Below the pieces are notes generated by a model. That model saw nothing but the letters and a program-made list of their open reading frames with translations. It was not told the DNA's origin and ran no database searches. Positions 1 to 13,213 of a stretch of 64,000 bases of DNA are shown in pieces (position 1 is the first letter of the stretch; each line of letters begins with the position of its first letter). Location: the NCBI RefSeq assembly GCF_901709675.1, contig NC_051106.1, forward strand, positions 4,784,001 to 4,848,000. The letters run 5' to 3'. The DNA is from Syngnathus acus. Taxonomy: Eukaryota; Chordata; Actinopteri; Syngnathiformes; Syngnathidae. The position numbers were made by a program, and so were the translations under genes.

Positions 1-3299
<3,299 letters not shown>

Positions 3300-4166
3300 T
3301 CACGTAGGAGATTCTCAGTGGCATTCACCGAGGAGGATTTAATTTAAGTCCGTGGCTCCCATCAGTTCCCCGGCGTTTTTCACCAGTCCGGGGCGAGCGT
3401 AAAATGTGCCATTTTTGCAGGTTGCAATAATCCTTCACACAGGGTGCAACCACTCTTTGGCTATTCGAGAAGCAGTTTAGAAATCCGAGTTTGTGAGAGT
3501 GGGAGTGGGAGCATACTTGTTCGGCTCCGTGTCGCGATCCTCCTCATCCACACAGGTCAAAGCTCCTGTCAAATCCTTTTCCAACAAAGATGGAGCTGCG
3601 CTGTTATTCCACAAGCTCCGCCTGCAGAGAAAACGGACAAGCTTCTTGTCCAATCAGGGTCTGTCAATCGTTCAAGAGACAAACAAGAAGCAGGCAAGGA
3701 CAACGCTATTTGCATCCTATTTGTTGTTTACAATTTACACACATAATAATTTGATGTTAGCACATCTACAACCAATTTTACCCATCTGAGTCTGTTTATA
3801 ACTACATGGAAAGAGTGATTAGCTTGATTGTTCTGAGCACATAAAATAATGAATGACGAAATAATTGTAAATAAATAAATATGTTATGTATGTGTTTTAC
3901 AATATCTAATTAAATGCTTGGGGTGCTTAACTGGGGCGAAACAGATTCCTGACGGGAATTCAGCCCCCCTTGGCCCCCCGCGTAGCGCCATCCCTGTTTA
4001 GGTTAGGACACGCCCTTCTCGTTTGCATAAAAAGGCAAAAATTAATACCGTAATGAGAAAAGAGGGAGACGGTCAAATATATTATAAAATATAAATATAT
4101 GGCAAAATCTACGTTCGAGTACAAAAACAATCTGATAAAATGCTCTCTTTTAGTTTCTACAGGAAA

Positions 4167-4174
4167 TGACGTCA
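4167..4174. promoter_or_regulatory. Palindromic CRE (TGACGTCA) in the EML5/TTC8 divergent promoter
   Basis: A perfect cAMP-response-element/ATF palindrome in the 1-kb gap between the divergent EML5 and TTC8 starts, 120 bp upstream of the TTC8 ATG. Function is inferred from sequence only. Confidence 0.4.
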
Positions 4175-4197
4175 TAAAGACCCGCCCCGTGTCAGTC

Positions 4198-4210
4198 GTA
4201 TCATAGCAAC
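4198..4210 (+). promoter_or_regulatory. RFX X-box upstream of TTC8
   Basis: GTATCATAGCAAC resembles the X-box consensus (GTNRCC, spacer, RGYAAC) bound by RFX factors that drive ciliary genes, with a mismatch in the first half. It lies 84 bp upstream of the TTC8 ATG, a typical distance for Bardet-Biedl gene promoters. Read on the other strand it would equally serve EML5. Confidence 0.6.
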
Positions 4211-4293
4211 AAAGGAAGCTTTGGATCCGCCATAATCCTCTACCTTCCAAACCCACCGCTTTACAAATTTCTACTGACCAACCGATTAAAGCA

Positions 4294-7175
4294 ATGGAGG
4301 TGACGATGGACCCTCTGTTCCTGGCGTGGAGTTACTTCAGGAGGCGAAAGCTGCAGCAGTGTTCTGAAATTTGTTCCAAACTATTGCAAGACAGCCCATA
4401 TGACCAGGTCTGTGTTGCAGTTAGCTAGCACAACCCTGCTTGCTTTCTTCTACTATTAATTTGCAGGAAATGCGACTAAAGCCTAATTAGTCAACATTGT
4501 TCACGTTTCACCTTTTTTCCTAATCCGTATTTCTTTATTCATGTCTGTCCTCCAAACTTCTATATTTACCCTCCATGCATGCTCTCTTAGGACTCTGTTT
4601 CTGTTTCTGAGGTAACAATAACTGTCTACCTTATCATCATCATCACCAACATCCCTTTTCTATCAAAGCATCAGTCCGATCAGTGTTTGGTAACGAGGTA
4701 TTCATGTGATTTTTTTTTCTTCTTCTCCTAGGCTGCATGGAGCCTAAAAACACGAGCTCTTACAGAGATGGTATACATTGATGAAATTGATGTCGATCAA
4801 GAAGGGATCGCTGAGATGATGCTGGATGAAAATGCCATTGCTCAGGTTGCACGTGCGTATCAACTCAGAGCCTGTGTTGACAGGAAACTATTCTCCGTTA
4901 ACTTGGCTCCTCTCAAGGTCCTGGAACTTCTCTGAGACTACCTGGAACAAGTCACGGGGGTGGTCCAACACCTGCTGTCAGGTACAAATGGTCCAAATCA
5001 AATTATTATGAATAAATTTCATGTGATCAAATGTTTTTCTACCAAACTCTAGACCTATGACTCAGTCAGGACGTCCAGTTACAGGATTTGTGAGGCCCAA
5101 CACGCAGTCTGGACGTCCTGGCACGATGGAGCAGGCCATTAAGATGCCACGCACCGCAAGTACGGCTCGGCCCGTCACCAGCGCCTCGGGTCGATTCATT
5201 CGTCTGGGAACGGTGGATTCACATGACTCGTGTGATGTATTGGGGGGTGGCAGGTTTATAAATTGTAGAATTTGTGTTTCACTTTTTTTGTAGGCTTCAA
5301 TGTTAACCAATCCAGAGGGACCGTTTATAAACCTGTCAAGGCTAAATCTGGCAAAGTATTCCCAAAAGCCCAATCTGTCCAGGGTATGATGTATATTCTG
5401 CACATTTGCCTAAAAGCCTTTTTTTTTTATTGTTTAAATAACCTCAATTTCCCTTTCTCAGACACTCTTTGAGTACATCTTCCATCATGAAAATGATGTA
5501 AAAAACGTAAGTGGTGAGGTTTTACTGCTAGTCAACTGGTCAGCAACCAAATTGTTGTATTCTGATATTTTTGATGATTTTTTTTTTTACAGGCACTAGA
5601 TTTGGCCGCCCAAGCAACTGAGCAGGCTCAGTTCAAAGACTGGTGGTGGAAAGTCCAGCTAGGAAAATGTTACTACAGGCAAGTTCTTGTCTTAGCTTCT
5701 TTTATTGAGGCTGCCACTTCAAATATTTGGTGTTTTATGCTCTTAATTGTAGATAGTGCCTTATCTAAATTTGAATTCGTCTCACATTTGCAGGCTTGGT
5801 TTGTACCGAGAGGCGGAAAAACAGTTCCGATCAGCTCTCACCCAAAAAGAGATGGTGGATACATACCTCTATCTCGCCAAGGTAAAAATAAATCATGTGC
5901 AACACCACAACCCAAGGTTAACTAATAAGTATATAAATGAGTTGAATCAGTAATTGTGCTTTTACATTTCCTCATTAGCTCTATCAGCGCCTGGATCAAC
6001 CAATAACAGCCCTCAACCTCTTCAAACATGGCTTGGACCACTTTCCCGGCGAGGTCACCCTCCTGACGGGAATCGCTCGCATACACGAGGTACGGTTCGT
6101 CGCCGTGAACCGCAGGGTCCACTCATCTTCATGAGGCCGGACGGTGTTGTCACAGGAGATGAACAACATGGCGTCAGCCACGGAGTACTACAAGGAGGTC
6201 CTGAAGCAAGACAACACGCACGTGGAGGCCATCGCTTGTATAGGCAGCAATCACTTCTACTCAGATCAACCGGAGATCGCGCTGCGCTTCTACAGGTCGG
6301 ATAAAACATCTTCACGTCGTGAACGTTACACGATGATGATGAAGATAGAGTTGACCCACTTGTTTGTTTGCTAGGCGGCTTCTCCAGATGGGGGTGTATA
6401 ATTGTCAACTCTATAACAACCTGGGCCTGTGCTGCTTCTACGCGCAGCAGTACGACATGACGCTGTCGTCTTTCGAGCGAGCTCTGGCCCTGGCGGCCAA
6501 CGACGAAGAGCTGGCCGACGTGTGGTACAACGTCGGACAAGTCGCCGTGGTGTGTGGAACGAATAAAATAATGTACAGGATATGGCCAAAATGTAAGCCC
6601 AAAGTGTTGTGTTTTTGCAGGGTATAGGAGACCTGACTTTGGCCTACCAATGTTTTAAACTAACGTTGACTTTTAGTAATGACCATGCTGAAGCCTACAA
6701 CAACCTTGCAGTGCTGGAGCTCCGCAAAGGTCGTGTTGAACAGGTAAACGCTTCAACTGAATCTCAGGCAGCTCTCTTGAATGAAGCAGCAATGAAGTGT
6801 TTAGAATTGTAGTAACTTGAATTATTTTTCCATCCTTCAGTCGAAAGCCTTCCTGCAGACGGCCGCCACATTGTCACCTCACATGTATGAGCCGCACTAC
6901 AATCTGTCCATCCTCTCCGAAAAGGTCATTTATTTAAAAAATATTTTGATTTATTTAAAAATTAAATTTATAAATTTAAACATTTATTTAAATTATTTAA
7001 AAAATCTTCTTTAAATCAGAAAAGAACTCTGGAATTTTTTTTTTTTTTGCGTGTCCAGATCGGAGACCTTCAGACCAGCTACATGGCGGCTCAAAAATCG
7101 GAAGAAGCCTTCCCCGAGCACGTCGACACTCAGCAGCTCTTGGTGCAACTTCGCCAGCATTTTGCGGCTCTGTGA
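4294..7175 (+). CDS. ttc8: Tetratricopeptide repeat protein 8 (BBS8), BBSome subunit
   Basis: Complete 14-exon model, 505 aa, close to the family's usual length (about 515-540). Exons: 4294-4407, 4732-4852, 4918-4981, 5053-5212, 5294-5383, 5462-5506, 5593-5678, 5794-5881, 5979-6089, 6156-6295, 6375-6549, 6621-6743, 6841-6924, 7059-7175. The N-terminus reads MEVTMDPLFLAWSYFRRRKL. A low-complexity Gly/Pro/Thr region (exons 3-4) follows, then TPR helices including WWWKVQLGKCYYR, LGLYREAEKQF, SNHFYSDQPEIALRFYRR, NNLGLCCFYAQQYDM and AEAYNNLAVLELRKG. TTC8 is part of the BBSome coat that moves membrane proteins in and out of cilia. Intron 7 appears to use a GC donor (5679-5680). Homology to human TTC8 is recalled rather than aligned, but runs the whole length. 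Confidence 0.95.
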
Positions 7176-7308
7176 TCTGTCGGATTGATTTGAATACTGC
7201 ATAGAAAGGGTCTTCAAAACTTCTCTTCCTAAAATATTTGAGTTTTGAAAGATATTTTTTTCATGTGTGTTATAAACAGAAGATTCATTAACCGGCTGTT
7301 GCTCAAAA

Positions 7309-7328
7309 CTGTAAATTTAAATTTACAG
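7309..7328. repeat. Perfect 20-bp palindrome in TTC8 3' flank
   Basis: CTGTAAATTTAAATTTACAG is its own reverse complement. It lies 134 bp beyond the TTC8 stop codon. It could fold as a hairpin, or be chance in A+T-rich DNA. Confidence 0.8.
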
Positions 7329-7453
7329 ACATTTGTAACTGTTTAACGTTGCTGCCCTGTGTATAACTTGGATAACTAATTTAAATAAGTATTTTAAAGC
7401 AACTGGCAACATAATGTACAAACATGTAATGTGTATGTAGTAGAGACAAATAT

Positions 7454-7459
7454 TTTATT
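7454..7459 (-). terminator. Poly(A) signal AATAAA for lectin A
   Basis: AATAAA on the minus strand, about 106 nt past the stop codon of the lectin gene ending at 7,565. Confidence 0.5.
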
Positions 7460-7564
7460 GATTGATCTCCTTTTGTAGTTTATTAATACATCAGATAAAT
7501 TGTAAAAATGTTTGACTTTCTGTCTTCTTAACAAATACAGATAAATCGATGGAGGAAAAACACA

Positions 7565-9434
7565 CTAACTTGCTGACATTTCACAAATCCATTTGAGGTT
7601 GTGAGAACACGGTGCATCATTCCAGCCCTTAAAGGGATTAATCCTGGGGTAAGTGGCTGCACAGTCCTCATTGCCTGCATTATTGGGCTCGCCATCATCC
7701 CAGTAGCTGAAACAAATGACATCATATTGTTCATCATTAAAATTATTTCATAGCTAGCTATTCTTTATTTTAATTTTCGGGTCGAATAGGTCTATTAAAT
7801 AAGAGGATATTAAATCCTGTGTTAATAAAACAATCCATTTTTATTTAAGCTCATTAAAGTCAATGGCTTTAAACTTAAAGTCGTTCACACGGGCAATATT
7901 GGATTTTTAACTGGGCTGCGGTTATGCTGCACCGTTTGTATTCAAATCACGCTGTCACCTTCGAACGGTCACATGATTCAATGGCACGATGTCACCCGAT
8001 TTTTGACTTTGATTGGACACATCACATAAGCATTACCCTTCATTCAGTCTCGTTCCGTCCAGCCACTTCCAAACTCCTTCGGTATCTACATCTCGCAATC
8101 CGATCCAGAAGCCGCTTTGGGTAATGGATCTCAACGGGTCTCGATGAAGATTTATCAGTTGATTTATTGTCAGCTGACAGGGCCGTGGCATTTAAAAATA
8201 CACATGACGTTTCTATTACTCCCAGAAATAACAAACGTCGCTTTGATGCACTGATACCATAAACATTTATCTCACCTGCTTCTCGGAGCTGTCGAGCACA
8301 GCAAGGTCGCTGTCCTGCTTTTTGCAAAACTCCCTGGCTTCCTGCCATGTACTGCGGGAGTGCGTGTCAGAGAAGCTAAGGAAGTAACATGCCGAGTTGA
8401 TTAAAGTCCATCCTGGTAAACAGTGTCTGCATCCCTCCCCTGCAGAAAGATATGATTACATTTATATTGTGGTGACGAAGAGTCGCTTAAAAAAAAAAAA
8501 AAAAAATAGGTCATACTTACTTATCATCGGTATGTGGGATTTTAAGACAGTAATGGCTGTTTGGATTATAGCCGCCTGCATTTTGTAGTCACTGCTTCTT
8601 TTAGTCTGATGTTCCACCTGCCACTTGATCACTTGATGCTGTCTAATCGCTTGTGTCAAACGCATTTGGGCATCAGTACGTCTTTTTGAGGCGGCCTCGT
8701 AGGCCGTGTTCAGCGCGGCCACCTCGCGGCTGATGCTTATCACTGCCCAAGACTCGTCCGTGAGGTTGTTGTCTTGTCGCCATAGAAAAAAAAGTGCAGT
8801 TAATCACAAAACATAGTCTCCAATAAATTAATTAGGGGTGATTATTATTAAACAATTAAAAAAACAAAAAACAATTGAAATTCCTATTAAATTCACCTTT
8901 TGCCTGAAATTGAGCAACGAATCTGACGCAAATCTAAAATGAATAAGAGACTGGACAGATCGTAAAAACAACTCCTTCGAATAAGTTAAGACTTAAAAGT
9001 GCTAAAGGGACGACGCGGTCTGATCATGAAAGTTTGATCACATGACTTTTAACCGCTCTGTTTTTACTTAACTCTCCCTTTATTGGTTACCTCCAGCTTG
9101 TTACAATCAAATGAACAGGCTCATAGGGACTCACAATAGACTCCCAGGCCAATATCCACTGCTAGCAAAACAGCGGCAAGCACAGCCAGCGTGATTCCAA
9201 GCACTCTGTGAGAGGTCCAACTGGAAGCGGGTCTCACCATTGAAAAAGAAACTCCACAGAGAAGCAAAGAAAGCATAAAAAAAAAATTCTGTCACTTAAA
9301 CCATTGAAATAGAAATAGATGGGTGTTTTATCTTTTCATATACCTTGTGGTTTCTCCTGGTTTGAATGGAGCGGCGGTTCTTCCCCACTCGGGTCCTCCT
9401 GGTGTATTAGTTTGTTATAGACGCTCTCCTCCAT
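7565..9434 (-). CDS. C-type lectin A, type II membrane receptor with intact EPN/WND site
   Basis: Six exons (transcript order): 9434-9344, 9251-9135, 8772-8521, 8439-8276, 8173-8037, 7706-7565, giving 300 aa. The order is a cytoplasmic tail (1-46), membrane segment (about 47-67), coiled-coil neck with an NLT glycosylation site (70-153), then a C-type lectin domain. The lectin domain begins CRHCLPGWTLINSACYF, has SGFWIGLRD, and ends WICEMSAS. Calcium/sugar residues are intact: EPN at 260-262 and WND at 282-284, predicting mannose/GlcNAc-type binding. The tail has SVYNKL (residues 4-9), an ITIM-like motif. This is the CD209/CLEC4/asialoglycoprotein-receptor architecture. Exact orthology is unclear. 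It is last of four tandem minus-strand paralogues. Confidence 0.9.
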
Positions 9435-9663
9435 GTTGACTGTTCTCGTGAGAGCCGCAGGAACGGGAATATTTGGGAGGACATTGCCCCGTGTGCGCAA
9501 CATTACAAACAGAAAAGTTTCCTTTTGGTAAATATTAACACGGGACATGGAGAAAGAGACTTTTAAGTGGATGAAAAAAACTAGACGGATTGATTACGCT
9601 GAAGTTTTATGGATGCATTTATGTTTAATTGACATTTTACATCATTTGAAATTTCAGTTTCGT

Positions 9664-10966
9664 CTACTCGGGGGGCTTTGCCACCATCTCGCATATCCAG
9701 TCGTAAAGTTGGTTCTGGCAGTTCCCATTGAACCATGTTTTTCTGGTGTCGCTAAAATAATATAAAACTGCACAGTTGCCAGTCTGAGGTCCAGTGGTGC
9801 TTGGCTGGTTATTCCTCCAGTACCTGGAGTAAATCATCAATTAAAATACAAAATTGCATTGAATGCATTATAAATCAACGAGGTGCACACCCGGTTTCAA
9901 TGGCAGACGTGTTGTCTAGCCATGTCCATCGTCCCTGTGACTCGATATCTCGTAAACCGATCCAGAAGCCATTCTGCCACCATACCGAGCTGCTGGTTAC
10001 TTTTGGAGCATTTTCATTTATAAGCACCTGGAAGAAAGACAACCAGAGTATAATTTATTATTGTAATGTTAAAAATGATATCTCGCTTTTTTTTTTACCT
10101 GTTCCTGCAAATTGTCGATTACTAGAAGGTCTCCGCCTCGACCGATGCAGTCGGCTCTGCTGTCTGGCCAGTTTTTTTTGTCGTTGGACTCGGGGAGGGA
10201 AAAATAATAGCAGGTTGTTTTAAGAAGGGTCCATCCCGATGGACATCTACCGCAGTTTTGCTCTGTTGCAAGGGCAGATAAATGGTTAATTCAATGATCT
10301 CGATACTGAACCACAGTTTGATACTTACCAATAAGAGCTCTTGTGGCCTCCAGCTGCTCCTTTTCAGTATGAAGTATTTTAATCTGGCTCCAAAGTGTGT
10401 CAGCCATTGTGGTCTGCTGTTTCAGCTGCAGCTTGAGTTGAATGTGGCTGGTTTGCTCCTTGACTAAATCTGCCTCAGCATCCTTCTCCACTTTAAGGAT
10501 GTGACTATGGTTGCGGAGATAATTACGCTCGATGATGAGGGACGAGACGGCCGAATGAGGAGTCAGGAGGTGATCTTCGTTGGCGTTGGCACCTGAGGCT
10601 CACGAAACACATAATGAGATTGTTCTAGATCGGATTTTTGATGATGACTCATGGTGCTCCTCAAAAGTCCATCTGAAGTGTTGTTTTACTCACAGTAAAT
10701 GGCGAGGACAACTGCGACTATGAGAAGAACCGCGTTAAGCAAGCCCAGAAGCACAAGCGTCACCCTGTGGTGTAGAATCGAAGATCCGGCTCCTGCTATA
10801 AACACATCGTGATAATCTTGCTCTTGCTAAAAGATTCAAGGGAAATTGAAAAAAAATCGATACCTTGATGAAATTTCTGAGCGCGATTAGTGCGAAACGC
10901 TTCTGAAATGTTTTGCTCCGCTGGAGTTTCCTCAACTTGCTCTGGCTGTGACTGAATGTTCTCCAT
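9664..10966 (-). CDS. C-type lectin B, type II membrane receptor with degenerate sugar site
   Basis: Six exons: 10966-10864, 10795-10694, 10592-10329, 10262-10099, 10027-9891, 9823-9664; 309 aa. It has a short acidic/Gln-rich tail without tyrosine, a membrane segment (VTLVLLGLLNAVLLIVAVVL), and a heptad-like neck with an NHS sequon. The lectin domain starts CGRCPSGWTLLKTTCYYF, has NGFWIGLRDIES, and ends DWICEMVAKPPE. The EPN position reads QPS (263-265) and WND is replaced (TWFNGNC), so classical calcium-dependent sugar binding is doubtful. Exon 4 is 164 nt, as in all four paralogues. Only 229 bp separates its stop from the lectin A start. Confidence 0.88.
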
Positions 10967-11226
10967 TGTACGGTTGTGCTAGTGGCGCATATTGATCAGG
11001 TCAACCAGTGATAAGGTTTTGTGTGTGTGTGTTTTTGTGGAGTCACAGGTTCAATTAAAGCAACAGTAGAAAACATGATCAGCTTTCTGTATGGTGAAAT
11101 GAACAAAATCTGCAAACACTTTGTTAGCACCATTTGATTTTTGTATTCAGCATTTTTGACAGACTTTAAGCAATCACTATTTTTTTTTTGTAATACAGTT
11201 ACAGTAAACACAAAATGTTGGGAACA

Positions 11227-11232
11227 TTTATT
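11227..11232 (-). terminator. Poly(A) signal AATAAA for lectin C
   Basis: AATAAA on the minus strand about 80 nt past the stop codon of lectin C. Confidence 0.45.
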
Positions 11233-11310
11233 TGTGCTAATTTTAGTTGGTTCCTTTTTTTTTTTAAATGTCTCGATTTTTGGAAAGGTTGCCCATTTAA
11301 AATATCAATT

Positions 11311-12889
11311 TTAACTGTATTGTCTAAGGTGGTTGGGACTTGGGTCTTGTTCACAAATCCATTTGGCCACATTTGTGCAGTGGATACTAATCCAAGCACG
11401 AAAGAAGTTTTCTGTGCTATATAAAGCTGCACAGTCTTCCTGAACCTCATCACTTGATTCTCCGTCGGCCCAGTACCTAAGACAAAAAACAAAGATGTGC
11501 CACAATTACAAGTTCCAAGTACACTTATTAAATATAAAATGAGCTGCTGGTGATGTCATCTGCTTTACCCTTCAATCAAATCTCTTCCATCTCCCCATCT
11601 CCAAAGTCCTTCCTTGCTAAAGTACAATCCAATCCAAAAGTTGTAGAAATTCATGGACGGACCGGTACGATTTCTCAGGTAATTCATGGTTGCAATCTGA
11701 CAAAACATGAATGTTACAAATATTATTATAACATGATACGATTTGTTTGCAAATATGAAACAAATTGTGCTCATGCCACCTCTTCTTCTATGCTGTCGAT
11801 GGTTATGAGATCACCGCCGTGTATTTGACAGAAATGTCGAGCATGTCGCCATGATTTTTTGCCATCAAGTGGAGACAAGGCGAAGTAGTAGCACATAGAG
11901 TTCAGCAAAATCCATCCGACTGGACAATGCCTGCAGCCATTCTCTGTTGGCAAAACAGTTGGTGAAACAAACCTAAATGGTCATTTGATTTTAAAAAATG
12001 AAATGGGTCTCACCAGTGTGCGCTAAGTGAAGTTTTAGACTTGAGACGTTTTTCAGTATTGTATCAAGTTGCACTTCATAGTCTTTAGTCCTTCTTTTGT
12101 GGTGATCAAGCTCCCAGTTGCTTTGTGTTTGTCTTCTCATTTCACTCTCCAGCTTCTTCTCGGCATCGCTCAGGTTTCGAACTGCAAACTTGTATGATTG
12201 CTCGAGTTTGATTAACTCTTTCTTGATACTTTCTGTGTCATCAATGGACCGGTGGGTATTGCCACCCTTGATATCTACAAGGACAACCAAAATATTTTTC
12301 TTTTTTTTTTTATTTGCAATGGAACTGTGACTTGGCAAAATACAGAAATGACCAAATTAACCAATGATTAAAAAAAAAACAATAGTTTCATTATTCTGCT
12401 ATATTTTCATGATGCCTGAGTGATTCTGATGAGGATAAAAAGAAGCTTTGCAGTTAAACAAAACAACATGAAGTATTATCACGCTACTTACAGTGGATCA
12501 CCAGGAGAATGTCAACAATCAGTAAAACGGCTGCAAGTATCGCCAGGCTCGCGATAGCTGCTTTGTAAAGTAGCAAAGAGGAGGCTAAAATGACAGACAG
12601 TAATTTAGCATGATGGTAATTTCATATTCTTTAGCGGCTATGAGAAGAACAAGGAATAATTCAGCAATTAGTTGGTTTTACTTTTGTTATTCTGACCTAT
12701 TATGTTTGTTTTAGTTTTTTTCTCCATAATATTCTATCATCTCACATTGCCAAAAACAAAGTTCTAAGTCATATTTTCAAAAGGCCTCTTTTAAAAAAAA
12801 AGTTTACCTTTTTTTCTAGCTGGTTCCACGTCATCGTCATTTTGAGAAACCAGTGTTTTAAATCCGTTGTTTGAATCCAAATCAGTCAT
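11311..12889 (-). CDS. C-type lectin C, type II membrane receptor with degenerate sugar site
   Basis: Six exons: 12889-12808, 12584-12492, 12274-12014, 11943-11780, 11696-11569, 11476-11311; 297 aa. The 27-residue tail is acidic then basic, with no tyrosine. A membrane segment (AIASLAILAAVLLIVDILLV) is followed by a charged coiled-coil neck with NLS and NVS sequons. The lectin domain starts CRHCPVGWILLNSMCYYF, has FWIGLYFSKEGLWRW and ends AKWICEQ plus a short tail. The EPN position is ESS (249-251) and no WND is present. Exon 5 is 9 nt shorter than in the other three (128 against 137). It is probably a non-classical lectin-like receptor of the same tandem family. Confidence 0.87.
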
Positions 12890-13213
12890 TTCTCCCCTTT
12901 CCTTCTGTCACTGTTACTTTCTCTGTCCTTAACTATTTATCTCACGACAAGTATCAACTCATCGAAATTAAGTGTCAAGATTAGGAAATGAGAAGGAATG
13001 CAGGATCAGGGAGAGGAAAAGAGAAGAGAAACTTTTCATATGGGGAAGCGAGTATTTCCTTTTGTGAGTTAGAGTTAAGACAAAAACATCTATCACTTTG
13101 TTTGTGGAAGAAATCACCATTTTCAAGGCTAGTGAAAAGAAACACAAAGAATCACAAGAAGTGTTGCTTGCTTTTTAAAATTTCATGATTACTGTTTTTT
13201 TTTTTGGTGCAGT

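Larger units (their letters stand above)
7176..7564. other. Convergent 3' ends of TTC8 and lectin A
   Basis: A+T-rich spacer that must hold both 3' UTRs. It contains a 20-bp palindrome (7309-7328) and, for the minus-strand lectin, an AATAAA signal at 7459-7454. No coding potential was seen. Confidence 0.6.

Noticed and set aside
6055-6540. 161-codon minus-strand open frame over TTC8 exons 10-11
   Set aside because: It crosses TTC8 exons and an intron in antisense, with no family resemblance.
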